Source: SZUA-368 sp028533045 (lineage in GTDB: Bacteria > Spirochaetota > Spirochaetia > DSM-2461). Taken from it: a DNA stretch of 64,000 nt. The position numbers and the translations under genes are program-made. The stretch is taken from positions 124,001-188,000 of the forward strand of contig JBNAIG010000027.1 in assembly GCA_050031985.1 (NCBI GenBank), written 5' to 3'. Positions 34,251 through 43,260 of this stretch are shown here, piece by piece. The first letter of the stretch is position 1, and every line of letters starts with the position of its first letter. The notes beneath the pieces were generated by a model that saw only the letters and a program-made list of their open reading frames with translations, did not search any database and had not been told where the DNA came from.

Positions 34251-35609
34251 CTAGATAATCAGGTTAACCTGACCGCTGTCCGAACTATAGGCGGCCGCCG
34301 TATGGGGAACGCTCTCTTCCAGTCTTTCCAGACCTTTCACGGAACGGAACGATTTATCTTCGCCCTGTTCACTCTGCTGTTCCCGCTCGCTTCCGTCACG
34401 GCCTTCCTGTCCGACCCAAACTTCCAGAGCCGCCTCTTCGTAGCCGTTCTCCTTAAGGATGGATGTCAGTTCGTCCATATTGTTCAGGAAAATATCCCTT
34501 ACACTACTATTGTCGACAAATATTTTCCCGGCTAAATGGTTATCGTTCAAAGAAAGGTTAATTCTTACATTTCCCAGGGCTTCCGGCTTGAGAATCAGCT
34601 TGATTTCTCCCGCATTATCGTTCTTGAGGATAAAATCGATCTTCCGGACCAGTTCTTTGTTGCCCGTCTCGTTCATATAGTCCTGAAACATACGGGAAAC
34701 TTCCCTGGATACGGGAGCTTCCAGTTTCCCGCCCGCCCCTTCGGCACTAATCAGTCTATCCGCCGGACCGGCAAGGAGGTCGTCTCCCAGATCCAAATCG
34801 GTCTGGTCTCCCCCCGGATTTTCCAGGGCGTTTCGAAAGTCTTCCCCTTCGGTCTTTCCCTGCAAAGAAGCCAATTCACGGTTTTCTTCGCCCGATCGGT
34901 TCTGTGCCGTTCGCAGGTCCTGTACGTTTATTTCTATGGTTGCCTTGTTCTTTGTGTCAGCTGCCTTAAGTGTGGAATCACTGTTTTTAAGACTGATTTT
35001 ATTCTCCCTGTCCAGGGAAACTTCTTCAAAATAGACAAGCTCACCGTCTTCAGTCAGAATACCCTTAAGAAGGTCTCCTTCCTCCGCCTGAACCTCATCG
35101 TTTCCCTCGACCACTTCCGCAATCAGTTCTTTCAGATTCCCTTCGAGCTTGAGGAGATCACGTCCCCCGGTGACATCCTTATCCAGGCTAACCAAAAGAT
35201 CCAGATCGTCCGAGGAGATCTCACCGTCAAGAAAGCGGGAAATCAGTTCAAGAGTTTCTTCATTATCCCGAGGGATGGGAAAGGAAAGTTCTACCGCCGT
35301 TTCGTCGGGAAGATTAATAAGTTCGAGCCCGGAAGCCTGATTCAGACTGATTTCCTTAAGCTCGGAGCCTTCTTCCCCGTTCGCTTTAAGCAGGGCGGCA
35401 ATTTTCTTGGCCGAGTAGGCTTTTGAGGAAACCGGATCTTCCGCCCGGGCGGGTTTCATATTCCGGTCGGGCCCTTTCTCTTCTTCCGAAGTTTTCCGGG
35501 CCATCATTTTATCGAAAGAAGAGGGTTCTTCCTTCATTTTTACGTCAGCTTTGGCATCGGGGGATTTGTCCCTTACGGGCAGTATATCCATACCTTTTAC
35601 CGCTGTCAT
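34251..35609 (-). CDS. fliK: Flagellar hook-length control protein FliK
   Basis: A 452-residue protein, mostly low-complexity and acidic, with a compact C-terminal substrate-switching domain (residues about 325-410: the block GEIKLILKPEALGNVRINL, then LAGKIFVDNSSVRDIFLNN). FliK measures hook length and triggers the FlhB switch. In treponemes this gene has been called tap1. An AGGAGG ribosome binding site precedes the ATG. The N-terminal region is poorly conserved as usual. Confidence 0.88.
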   Translation of the reverse strand: MTAVKGMDILPVRDKSPDAKADVKMKEEPSSFDKMMARKTSEEEKGPDRNMKPARAEDPVSSKAYSAKKIAALLKANGEEGSELKEISLNQASGLELINLPDETAVELSFPIPRDNEETLELISRFLDGEISSDDLDLLVSLDKDVTGGRDLLKLEGNLKELIAEVVEGNDEVQAEEGDLLKGILTEDGELVYFEEVSLDRENKISLKNSDSTLKAADTKNKATIEINVQDLRTAQNRSGEENRELASLQGKTEGEDFRNALENPGGDQTDLDLGDDLLAGPADRLISAEGAGGKLEAPVSREVSRMFQDYMNETGNKELVRKIDFILKNDNAGEIKLILKPEALGNVRINLSLNDNHLAGKIFVDNSSVRDIFLNNMDELTSILKENGYEEAALEVWVGQEGRDGSEREQQSEQGEDKSFRSVKGLERLEESVPHTAAAYSSDSGQVNLII

Positions 35610-35628
35610 AGCACCTCCTGGAGGAAGT

Positions 35629-36246
35629 CTAATCCTCCCCGTCCCCGGTCATTAGTCTTTGGATCTCGGCAGCCCGTTCCGGAGTCATCAAAGAGATCCA
35701 GTAGGCCACGAGGGACGACTCACCCGCTTCTTGAGCCAGTCTTTCCGAGGTCCTAAGAATATCGACCACGTCCAGACTATCCATATTATCCATAATATGA
35801 ACCGCATCTTTTGGGGCCATTCCGCCCCAGTAGATAGCTGTTTGCTCCAGGTTCGCATTTTTATTGTCGTACAAATCGAGGGCTTGATTTAGAGAATTTT
35901 CTTTTTCGCTTACAGCTTTTTCCCTTTCCGACAACTCTTCCGCCCATTGGAGGAGCTCATTTTTCCGAACCTGCTGATCCTCCTGGGCTACACGAATCTC
36001 TTCCAGCTGCAAATCCACCGCCTGCTGGCGCTTCTTAAGCCGTTCCTCATCGAGTAACCAGAGGCTATCCGCTTCATCACTCAACTCCTCTTCCGGTTCC
36101 ACACCAAAGAGTCCCGTCACCAGGGCCAGGGGCTGCCGGGCATCTATAATTCCCAGATAATCGAACCAGAGGATTCCCCCTACTATTACAACTGCCAGCA
36201 ACAGCAAGAGAAAAATAACCTTAAAAATTCCGCCTGCCCGACTCAT
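35629..36246 (-). CDS. flbB: FlbB, collar protein of periplasmic flagella
   Basis: A 205-residue protein with one N-terminal membrane helix (about 8-28), a coiled coil (60-120) and a C-terminal MgtE_N-like helical domain (MAPKDAVHIMDNMDSLDVVD, MTPERAAEIQRLM). FlbB is a spirochaete-specific base component of the flagellar collar that recruits the other collar proteins and helps stator assembly; it resembles MotE of proteobacteria. The start overlaps the fliJ stop (ATGA). Confidence 0.88.
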   Translation of the reverse strand: MSRAGGIFKVIFLLLLLAVVIVGGILWFDYLGIIDARQPLALVTGLFGVEPEEELSDEADSLWLLDEERLKKRQQAVDLQLEEIRVAQEDQQVRKNELLQWAEELSEREKAVSEKENSLNQALDLYDNKNANLEQTAIYWGGMAPKDAVHIMDNMDSLDVVDILRTSERLAQEAGESSLVAYWISLMTPERAAEIQRLMTGDGED

Positions 36247-36677
36247 AGCTCAGCCTCCCCCGCCGCTTTGGCGGCACTTATATCGTCAAGTCTCTTAATT
36301 TCTTCTTTCATCAAGTACTTCTTGTACTCGGCCATCTTTTTTTCCTTAAGACGGCTTATAACCTTTCGGTCCCGGGACACTTCAAGGAACTTTTTACGGA
36401 TACGCGTCCTCTCTTCCTCTTTTGCCGCCAAAGCGTGCTGGAGCTGGCTTTTCTGCGACTCCAGCCTTAACCGATACATACCCCAGGAGTGGGCGTCCTG
36501 TCCCAGAGCATGGGAACAACCTTCCAGTGCCTGCCGGGCGTTACGGTCTATTCCTTCGATATCCATGAGGATACGGTTATATTCACCGTTAACCTGGCCC
36601 AGGCGGATTTCCCACTCTTCCTCAATATCCCGGCGGTACTCCAGGACTTTCTCAAGCGAGAATTGAAAGGACTTCAT
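36243..36677 (-). CDS. fliJ: Flagellar export protein FliJ
   Basis: A 144-residue, fully helical, charged protein beginning with the FliJ pattern FQFSLEKVLEYRRDIEEE and continuing as an antiparallel coiled coil. FliJ is the central stalk of the FliI ATPase ring and escorts chaperones to the export gate. Its ATG lies 26 bases inside the 3' end of fliI and its stop overlaps flbB, a tightly coupled arrangement. Confidence 0.9.
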   Translation of the reverse strand: MKSFQFSLEKVLEYRRDIEEEWEIRLGQVNGEYNRILMDIEGIDRNARQALEGCSHALGQDAHSWGMYRLRLESQKSQLQHALAAKEEERTRIRKKFLEVSRDRKVISRLKEKKMAEYKKYLMKEEIKRLDDISAAKAAGEAEL

Positions 36678-38004
36678 TGTTTAGCTCCTCGTCGCTCATA
36701 GGGTTGCCCGCAATCTCTCCCAGCCGGCGGAAAACATCCTTAAGGGGTGTTTTTTCCGATATTCCCTGCTTGAGGAAGTCGTTAATTTCCCCGTTCTTTT
36801 CTATGGCAAGATCGACTTCCGGGCTGGAACCCTTTACATAGGCCCCCAAACTGATCAAATCTTCCTTCTCATGATAAACGGCCATTAAGTTACGAATAGT
36901 TCCGATGTTCTGAAGGATTTTGGGAGAGAGAATCTTGTTACTCAATCGGGAAACGGAGGAGAGCACATCCACAGCAGGATAGTGATAGCGGTTAGCCAGA
37001 GTTCGGGAAAGAACCAGGTGGCCGTCCAGGATACCGCGCACCGCATCGGCAATGGGCTCGTCCATGTCATCTCCTTCCACCAGAATCGTATAGAAACCCG
37101 TAATGGTTCCCTTGTCGCTGGTTCCGGTTCTTTCGAGCAGCTTGGGAAGGAGGGTAAACACCGAAGGGGGGTAACTTCTTGTTGAAGGAGGCTCACCAAT
37201 GGCAAGACCCACTTCCCGCTGAGCCATGGCAAATCGGGTAACAGAATCGAACAAAAGCATTACGTCATTGCCCTGGTCGCGGAAGTATTCCGCAATAGCC
37301 GTAGCGGCAAAGGCTCCCTGAATACGGGAAAGAGCGGGAGAATCGCCGGTGGAAACAACAATCACCGAGCGCTTAAGGCCCTCTTCACCCAGGTCATTCT
37401 CCAGGAATTCCCGAACTTCACGGCCTCGCTCGCCAATAAGGGCAATAACATTGATATCGGCGGAAGTATTACGGGCGATCATTCCTAGGGTGGTGGATTT
37501 TCCCACGCCCGAACCGGCAAAGATTCCCATACGCTGGCCCTTCCCCACAGAAATAAGCGAGTCGATCACACGGATACCCGTTTCTACCTGTTCGTGGATC
37601 ATAGGACGAGTCATAGGATCGGGAGGAGTGGCGCTGACGGGATATTTTCCTTCCGAACGGATAGCTCCCTTGCCATCCACCGGATCACCAAGAGGATTAA
37701 TCACCCGGCCCAGAAGTTCGGGGCCCACTTTAACACTTAGAAGATCCCCGGAAGCGCGGACCTTACAGCCCACTTCAATGCCGGTCTTTTCCCCGTACAC
37801 CATGAGCTGAACCCGGTCTTCCTTAAGAGAAACCACCTCGGCGGCAATTTCCCGGTTCCCGTTCTCTACAAAAATATGGCAGAGCTCGCCCACCATGGCC
37901 TGGGGACCGATACTTTCGATCAGCACCCCCTGAACCTTGGCCACGCGGCCTTCGTATTTGATAGGCTCGGTCATTCCCACCGATGCCAGGTATTTGTCTA
38001 TCAT
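36652..38004 (-). CDS. fliI: Flagellar export ATPase FliI
   Basis: A 450-residue F1-beta-like ATPase with the Walker A motif in GIFAGSGVGKST, Walker B VMLLFDSVTRFAMAQRE and the family signature PPSTRSYPPSVFTLLP. It energises export with FliH and FliJ. The start is put at the ATG at 38004, preceded by GGGAGGG at good spacing and giving the normal N-terminus. A frame continues upstream to 38118 but that part is translated from the hairpin repeats and has no counterpart in FliI. Confidence 0.95.
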   Translation of the reverse strand: MIDKYLASVGMTEPIKYEGRVAKVQGVLIESIGPQAMVGELCHIFVENGNREIAAEVVSLKEDRVQLMVYGEKTGIEVGCKVRASGDLLSVKVGPELLGRVINPLGDPVDGKGAIRSEGKYPVSATPPDPMTRPMIHEQVETGIRVIDSLISVGKGQRMGIFAGSGVGKSTTLGMIARNTSADINVIALIGERGREVREFLENDLGEEGLKRSVIVVSTGDSPALSRIQGAFAATAIAEYFRDQGNDVMLLFDSVTRFAMAQREVGLAIGEPPSTRSYPPSVFTLLPKLLERTGTSDKGTITGFYTILVEGDDMDEPIADAVRGILDGHLVLSRTLANRYHYPAVDVLSSVSRLSNKILSPKILQNIGTIRNLMAVYHEKEDLISLGAYVKGSSPEVDLAIEKNGEINDFLKQGISEKTPLKDVFRRLGEIAGNPMSDEELNNEVLSILA

Positions 38005-38038
38005 GGCTTGCCCTCCCAAACGTACCACGCGGTTCATG

Positions 38039-38125
38039 GTGAATATTGTGTTATGTGGTTTTCTACATAACACTGGGAATAACGGAGTTATATGGTTTTC
38101 AATATAACGCCATCCCAATATTCAC
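38039..38125 (-). repeat. Tandem hairpin element in the fliH-fliI gap
   Basis: Two diverged copies of a hairpin stand in tandem. Hairpin 1 has a 9-bp stem (38048-38056 with 38065-38073) and hairpin 2 a 7-bp stem (38087-38093 with 38102-38108), with loops GGTTTTCT and GGTTTTCA. The stem cores GTTATGT/ACATAAC and GTTATAT/ATATAAC differ by a compensated base pair. An outer 10-bp stem GTGAATATTG (38039-38048) with CAATATTCAC (38116-38125) encloses both. The element ends about 35 bases before the fliI start. It could be an RNA structure affecting fliI translation or message stability, or a small mobile-type repeat. Confidence 0.75.
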
Positions 38126-38134
38126 ACGTAAATC

Positions 38135-39046
38135 CTAGGAATTCTCCCCTTTAACCCGAATAGGCGCCAGCTCCAGAATCGATTCCTCAATCTCCTTCAG
38201 CTGCGAGGAAACTCTCGCGTCAATCTGCCCAAAGTCGGTCTCGATAATACAGCCGCCCTTATCCACAGAGGTATCTTCCAGTACCGTAATGGACTGAACA
38301 TTTTCCACCATGGTAATGAAGTTATTCACATTATCCGTTGCCAGTTCCAGGTCCGCCAGATTCACATGAATTGCCACGTTACCCCGGCTCTTAAGCTTAC
38401 GCAGGGCCTGTACAACGTTGTTGATAACCACGTTTTTCTGGTTATCGGAAATAACCTTAACGACCTTCTGACTTATGAGAAGCACCAGGTCAATCAGCTG
38501 GGATTCGGCCTCTTCAATGATATCGTTTCTCTTATCGATAGCGCTGTTAAGAATAATATGGAGCCGCTCCACAAGACGATCGACTTCGGCCTTACCCTCT
38601 TCAAAGCCCTCTTTCCGGCCCGCTTCGTAGCCCCGGTCCTGGGCGTCCCCTTCAATCTGGGCTACCCGGCGGTTGGCTTCTTCTATGAGCTGGGCCGCAT
38701 CGGCCCGGGCCTGCTCCAGAATACGTTCCACTTCCCCGTCGGCCTGCTGTTTCTCCATCTGGGCAGCGTCGGTTCGCTTCTTAACCTCTTCAAAGGCGCT
38801 TTTCTCCGCCTCTTCACGGATTTTTTCCACTTCCGCCTGGGCGTTGGAGTACATCTGGGCTTTTTCCTGTTCCCACTGCTCCTTAAAAGCCTCCGCCTCC
38901 CGTCGCAGATCATCTGCGGTAGGACCGGTATATTCATCCATCAGGTCTACCGGCTCGTCCACTTCAAATACGGGTGCTTCAATGCGCACCTTGCGGGAAA
39001 GGGTCATATTCATGACTTCCGTGGGTCTAAAAACATTACGCGCCAT
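38135..39046 (-). CDS. fliH: Flagellar export regulator FliH
   Basis: A 303-residue protein with the spirochaetal start MARNVFRPTEV, a long helical middle rich in Glu, Lys and Ala (residues 45-150) and a C-terminal V-ATPase-subunit-E-like domain ending in GGCIIETDFGQIDARVSSQL. FliH dimers hold FliI and tether it to the C-ring. It follows fliG by 17 bases and is separated from fliI by the hairpin element. Confidence 0.9.
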   Translation of the reverse strand: MARNVFRPTEVMNMTLSRKVRIEAPVFEVDEPVDLMDEYTGPTADDLRREAEAFKEQWEQEKAQMYSNAQAEVEKIREEAEKSAFEEVKKRTDAAQMEKQQADGEVERILEQARADAAQLIEEANRRVAQIEGDAQDRGYEAGRKEGFEEGKAEVDRLVERLHIILNSAIDKRNDIIEEAESQLIDLVLLISQKVVKVISDNQKNVVINNVVQALRKLKSRGNVAIHVNLADLELATDNVNNFITMVENVQSITVLEDTSVDKGGCIIETDFGQIDARVSSQLKEIEESILELAPIRVKGENS

Positions 39047-39063
39047 AATACTCTCCGTTCAAC

Positions 39064-40104
39064 CTATACAAAGCTGTCCTCCTCACCGTTACGGGCAATA
39101 ACAATATCCCCCGATTCTTCCAGTTTTCGGATAACTGCTACAATCTTCTGCTGGGTCTCTTCCACGTCCTTTCTTCGGGTTGGTCCCATGTAGTCCATGT
39201 CTTCCTTAAGCAGTGCGGCGGCGCGTTTGGACATATTCCGGAAAATCTTTTCCTGAACTTCCGCATCCACCGCCTTGAGAGCCTTGGCCAATTCGGGAGA
39301 ATCCACCTCGCGGAGTACTCGCTGAATGGCCCGGTCGTCGAGCATAACGATGTCTTCGAATACGAACATTCGTTTCTTGATCTCTTCTGCCAGTTCCGGA
39401 TCTTCCTCTTCCAGGGTCTCTATGATGTACTTTTCTGTCGTACGGTCTACCAGGTTGATGATGTCCACAATACTTTCCACACCACCGGCGGAGGTGTAGT
39501 CTTCCTGGGACAGACTGGAGAGTTTCTTGTCCAGAACCCGCTCTACTTCTCTAAGGATTTCCGGAGAGGTCCGGTCCATGGTGGCAATACGGCGGGCTAC
39601 GTCGGACTGTTTGTCCTGGGGCAGCTGACTGAGTATCTGAGAGGCCTGGGCCGACTCAATATAGGCCAGAATCAGGGCGATGGTCTGGGGATGCTCCTGC
39701 TGAATAAAGTTGAGCAGGTGCTGGGGGTCGGTCCGCCGTATGAAGTCAAAGGGTCTGGTTTTAAGGGAACTGGTAAGCCGGTTGATGATGTCCGTGGCTT
39801 TCTGGTTTCCCAAAGACCGTTCCAACAGTTCCCGGGCGTAATCCAGACCACCGGAGGATATAAAATCCTGGGCCATCATCAGTTCCTGAAACTCCTGGAG
39901 AACAAAGTCCCGGTCGTCCGCCTCAATTTGTTCCAAACGGGCGATTTCCCAGGTGAGTGTTTCAATTTCCGAGTCGTTCAGGTGCTTGAAAATCTCCGCA
40001 GAGATCTCCGAACCCATGGTAACGAGAAAGACCGCCGCCTTCTGCTTACCGCTCAGTTCTTCCTTATGTTTCTGTCCGGCCGTGGTGCCGCTGTTTGCTG
40101 CCAT
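39064..40104 (-). CDS. fliG: Flagellar motor switch protein FliG
   Basis: A 346-residue three-domain helical protein. The N-domain (LSGKQKAAVFLVTMGSEI) binds FliF. The middle EHPQ motif (QQEHPQTIALILAY) binds FliM, and the C-terminal torque domain carries the charged helix with IQRVLREVDSPELAKALK. It couples MotA to the C-ring. The length is normal, and the gene begins one base after the stop of fliF. Some spirochaetes have a second FliG; none is seen here. Confidence 0.97.
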   Translation of the reverse strand: MAANSGTTAGQKHKEELSGKQKAAVFLVTMGSEISAEIFKHLNDSEIETLTWEIARLEQIEADDRDFVLQEFQELMMAQDFISSGGLDYARELLERSLGNQKATDIINRLTSSLKTRPFDFIRRTDPQHLLNFIQQEHPQTIALILAYIESAQASQILSQLPQDKQSDVARRIATMDRTSPEILREVERVLDKKLSSLSQEDYTSAGGVESIVDIINLVDRTTEKYIIETLEEEDPELAEEIKKRMFVFEDIVMLDDRAIQRVLREVDSPELAKALKAVDAEVQEKIFRNMSKRAAALLKEDMDYMGPTRRKDVEETQQKIVAVIRKLEESGDIVIARNGEEDSFV

Positions 40105-40105
40105 T

Positions 40106-41809
40106 CTAGTTCTCCTCCGCCAACCAGGTTCTAATCAGCTTAGCCACATCTTCCGGATGCTCCCGGGCCATGTTCATAGCGTTTTCCTGGAGTTCCAGAC
40201 GGGCCCGTTCCTGGACGGACATCTCTACTTCTATGCCCTCTTCTTCGGCATTGCGAAGAGCCTGCTCACGCATAGCCTGGTGCTGACGGGCCAACTCTTC
40301 TTCTCTCTGACGTCGTCTTCTTTCCATTTCCCGTGAAATCAGACGGAAGGCAATAAAGAATACGATAACCGCCAAAAGACCTATGATAGAGTAGAAAAGC
40401 ATCCGCTGGATCTGCTTCTGCCTCAGATAATCTTCATCCTGCTTTTTGAACTCTTCGCTCCGGTCAAAGGGAATGTGCTGAACCGTAACGGTGTCGCCCC
40501 GATTGCTATCGTAGCCCACAGAATGCTCTACCAGCTGCTGCGCTTTGGCCAAAAGCTCATCGGATACGGGGTCGTAGGTTCGTTTGAGAGTCCCCTCTTC
40601 AAAAATATACTCCCCTTTTTCATCTCTTTCCAGTGTCCAGACACCGTCAATGGCCACGGCCACGGAAACACGGGAGATTTCGTAGGGGGCCATCTCCTCT
40701 TCGCTTGTCTGGGTATTGTAAACGTAGTTGGTAATAACGTCATTTTTTTCGTAATTACCCACCAGGTTGGTTAAGTCCTGATACTGGGCGGGGGTCTGCC
40801 CTTCCTGCCCTGGAGGACCTTCAGGATTAAAACCGGTACCCTGGAAACTTTCTCCCACGGTCTGCTCCGACTCGGTAAAAGTGGGAACAACCACACGATC
40901 CGGATAGGGGGTGGAGGGGTCTTCCGGAGTCATTTCAATGGGAAAGTGTTCCTCGGTTTGTACCGTTTTATTCACGAACTCCAGGTCTATGTCCATATTG
41001 ATGATACGGATTCTTTTGGAGGTAAAGACACCCTGCAGTTCACGGAGGATCTGGCTCATATAACGAGCTTCCAGAGCAGTTTTCTGCTTGAGCATTCGTT
41101 CGGTAATAGTCAAACGGTCTATCGATTCAAGGCCTTCGAAGTTATTGAGATGTTTTCCCGTTATGTCGGAGACCACAATATTATCGTCGGTCAGGCCTTC
41201 AACGGCAAATTGAATCAGCTTAACGATTCCTTCCACCTTAACCCGGTTTTCTCCAATATCGCTTCCCGGCTTGGGGGTAATGATAACACTGGCGGTGGTG
41301 GGGTTCTGTTCGGAGGCAAAGAGGGATTCCTCGGGGATAACAAGGCTTACGTCGGCCGAATCGATATCTTCCAGGGACTCAAGGTGCTGTTCCAGACTCT
41401 CGGTGATGGCTCTTTGTAAATTGACATCCCGCTCAAAGTCGGTCAGCGTCCACCGTTCCATATCCATGATGGCCCAGGGGTCCGTGTCCTGGGGAATCAA
41501 GTCTTCCCGCACAAGAACCGCCCGCATCTGCCGGGCAATGGTGTCATTTTCTACGTAAATGATACCGCCGGTGACCCGGTTCATCACATTTTCTTCGTCG
41601 AGCCGGTTGGTTATCCGGGTGATCTGAGTCTGATCGGTAATGGCCGATGTTAACAAAGGCACCATACTGGGGGAGGAAGAAACTCCCACCAAAAAGATGC
41701 TGCCCACAACAACGACAGCCACAATACCGCCCAAAATAAGCTTCTGAACAAGACTCCAGCTGCCCCAGGCCTTGGTTATGGCCTCCCACATTTTCTTAAA
41801 CCATTCCAT
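40106..41809 (-). CDS. fliF: Flagellar MS-ring protein FliF
   Basis: With the ATG at 41809, preceded by GGAGGGG, the product is 567 residues. The alternative frame start at 41857 adds 16 residues without a ribosome binding site. Two membrane helices (about 24-46 and 443-463) flank a periplasmic region with the secretin-like ring-building motifs (DIDSADVSLVIPE, ASVIITPKPGSDI). The C-terminal cytoplasmic tail binds FliG. FliF is the first structure built and houses the export gate. 96 bases without a gene separate it from fliE. Confidence 0.96.
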   Translation of the reverse strand: MEWFKKMWEAITKAWGSWSLVQKLILGGIVAVVVVGSIFLVGVSSSPSMVPLLTSAITDQTQITRITNRLDEENVMNRVTGGIIYVENDTIARQMRAVLVREDLIPQDTDPWAIMDMERWTLTDFERDVNLQRAITESLEQHLESLEDIDSADVSLVIPEESLFASEQNPTTASVIITPKPGSDIGENRVKVEGIVKLIQFAVEGLTDDNIVVSDITGKHLNNFEGLESIDRLTITERMLKQKTALEARYMSQILRELQGVFTSKRIRIINMDIDLEFVNKTVQTEEHFPIEMTPEDPSTPYPDRVVVPTFTESEQTVGESFQGTGFNPEGPPGQEGQTPAQYQDLTNLVGNYEKNDVITNYVYNTQTSEEEMAPYEISRVSVAVAIDGVWTLERDEKGEYIFEEGTLKRTYDPVSDELLAKAQQLVEHSVGYDSNRGDTVTVQHIPFDRSEEFKKQDEDYLRQKQIQRMLFYSIIGLLAVIVFFIAFRLISREMERRRRQREEELARQHQAMREQALRNAEEEGIEVEMSVQERARLELQENAMNMAREHPEDVAKLIRTWLAEEN

Positions 41810-41905
41810 ATTACCCCTCCCAAGGAACAGAAAAGTTTCCGTCGGCGGCCGGCCCAAAGACCGGCAGCACTAAATAATTTATCTAACCACCCTAAGGGCG
41901 GCGTT

Positions 41906-42238
41906 CTATCTCAAGTTTATAATCTCTTTGTAAGCAGAGACCGCTTTATCCACCACAGCCTTGGTCAGGCCGAGTGCCATTTCCGCTTCGGCCATGGCAA
42001 TGGTGATTTGATCGGAAGAAACCGAATCGGGATCGGTCATCATAGCTTCGTAAAGCTCGTTTACCTGATTCTGTCCTTCGTTCACATTGTCCAGTTTGGA
42101 TACCATCAGTTCGGCGAAGCTTTTCCCTCCCGCCGTGGCGTTAACCGGATTCCCCGTGGTTCCCTCCGAGTTCATATGGCGGGTACTGGTTCTTTTTAAA
42201 ACGACCTGATCTCCTAAAGCCATGTTTTTAACGTCCAT
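41906..42238 (-). CDS. fliE: Flagellar rod-MS-ring junction protein FliE
   Basis: A 110-residue helical protein with the FliE pattern SFAELMVSKLDNVNEGQNQV, then DSVSSDQITIAMAEAEMALGL and a C-terminal YKEIINLR. FliE joins the MS-ring to the rod and is among the first export substrates. It has the usual length and place after flgC. Confidence 0.93.
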   Translation of the reverse strand: MDVKNMALGDQVVLKRTSTRHMNSEGTTGNPVNATAGGKSFAELMVSKLDNVNEGQNQVNELYEAMMTDPDSVSSDQITIAMAEAEMALGLTKAVVDKAVSAYKEIINLR

Positions 42239-42251
42239 AACAAGCTCCTAT

Positions 42252-42710
42252 TTATCTCAAGATCTCAAGGGACTTCTGAAACATGCTCTTAGCCCCTTCC
42301 ATTATGGACACGTTCGCTTCATAGGCCCGGCTGGCCGAGATCATGTCCACCATTTCATTCACGATAGTTACGTTGGGATACTCCACATAACCCTTTTGGG
42401 GTCCCGTTTTAATCGCATCGGGATGGGTCGGATCCCAAACGAGGCGCATTTCGCTGTCCATGTCCTTCTCTATGGATTCCACCTTAACCCCGGAGCCGAT
42501 CTGCTGCTCCATTCCTTCGGGAAGAATGGGACTCTTCCAGTAGGGTTTATCCGTTTCAGACCGAAAAACAACCCGGCTTCTTCTAAAGGGGCCCCCCTCT
42601 TCGGTACGGGTAGTATTGGCGTTGGCAATATTGTCGGCAATCACGTCCAGGCGAAGTCTTTCCGCCGTCAGTCCTGTTGATGCCGTGTTAATGGTGCTAA
42701 AAAGTCCCAT
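42252..42710 (-). CDS. flgC: Flagellar basal-body rod protein FlgC
   Basis: A 152-residue rod protein with the family start STINTASTGLTAERLRLDVI and the motif NIANANTTRTEEGGPFRR, and the C-terminal helix ISASRAYEANVSIMEGAKSM. It is a proximal rod subunit exported by the type III system. It follows flgB by 11 bases. Confidence 0.96.
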   Translation of the reverse strand: MGLFSTINTASTGLTAERLRLDVIADNIANANTTRTEEGGPFRRSRVVFRSETDKPYWKSPILPEGMEQQIGSGVKVESIEKDMDSEMRLVWDPTHPDAIKTGPQKGYVEYPNVTIVNEMVDMISASRAYEANVSIMEGAKSMFQKSLEILR

Positions 42711-42721
42711 ATTCTACTCTC

Positions 42722-43141
42722 CTATTTAATAACCAAATTGACCAGGGAAAATTCGTGGGTCACGGTCTCCATAATCAGTTCGTAACGCATCTGATTCTTC
42801 AGGGCGTGCATCTCTTCCACTTCGATATCCACATTGTTTCCGTTATTTTTCACGGTAGTTAAGTAGTCCAGATTGATTTTAGGGCTAACTTCCTTGTAAT
42901 CCATGGGCTGATTAAAGCTGATGTGTCTCTCGGAAGATGTCTTGGCCTGAATAGAAGGCTGATTATCCTCGGAGGCCAGGGCGCGGCCCAGTTCAGATTC
43001 AAAAGAGACATCGCTCCGCTTGAAATCGGGTGTTTCCACGTTGGCAATATTGTTGGCAATAACACCCTGCCGGATATTGGCCACATCCAGTCCTCTTTTG
43101 AGAATATCTACTGTCTTTCCAAAGCTGGAATTGTCAAACAT
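42722..43141 (-). CDS. flgB: Flagellar basal-body rod protein FlgB
   Basis: A 139-residue rod protein with the signature VIANNIANVETPDFKRSDVS and a C-terminal helix ending VTHEFSLVNLVIK. It is the first gene of the flagellar block, with an AGGAGGACGGA ribosome binding site. The 119 bases up to hslU contain no terminator and no convincing sigma-28 or sigma-54 promoter; a GATAAT and a TATAGA are present without matching -35 boxes. Read-through from hslVU is therefore plausible. Confidence 0.95.
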   Translation of the reverse strand: MFDNSSFGKTVDILKRGLDVANIRQGVIANNIANVETPDFKRSDVSFESELGRALASEDNQPSIQAKTSSERHISFNQPMDYKEVSPKINLDYLTTVKNNGNNVDIEVEEMHALKNQMRYELIMETVTHEFSLVNLVIK

Positions 43142-43260
43142 TCCGTCCTCCTATGAAGGAATTCTTCTCTATAAAGGGAATTATCCCCTATCTTTACCAT
43201 CGGCCCTCACCGGGCACACCTTAGTTTTTTCTGTCCACTTCGTAATAATCCCGAAGGATA

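Noticed and set aside
38005..38118. N-terminal extension of FliI
   Set aside because: The extra residues come from the hairpin repeats; FliI homologues start near the ATG at 38004, which has a strong ribosome binding site.
43142..43260. Sigma-28 promoter upstream of flgB (TAAAGATA...)
   Set aside because: The TAAAG is not followed by a GCCGATAA-like box at the right distance; no convincing promoter of any class was found.
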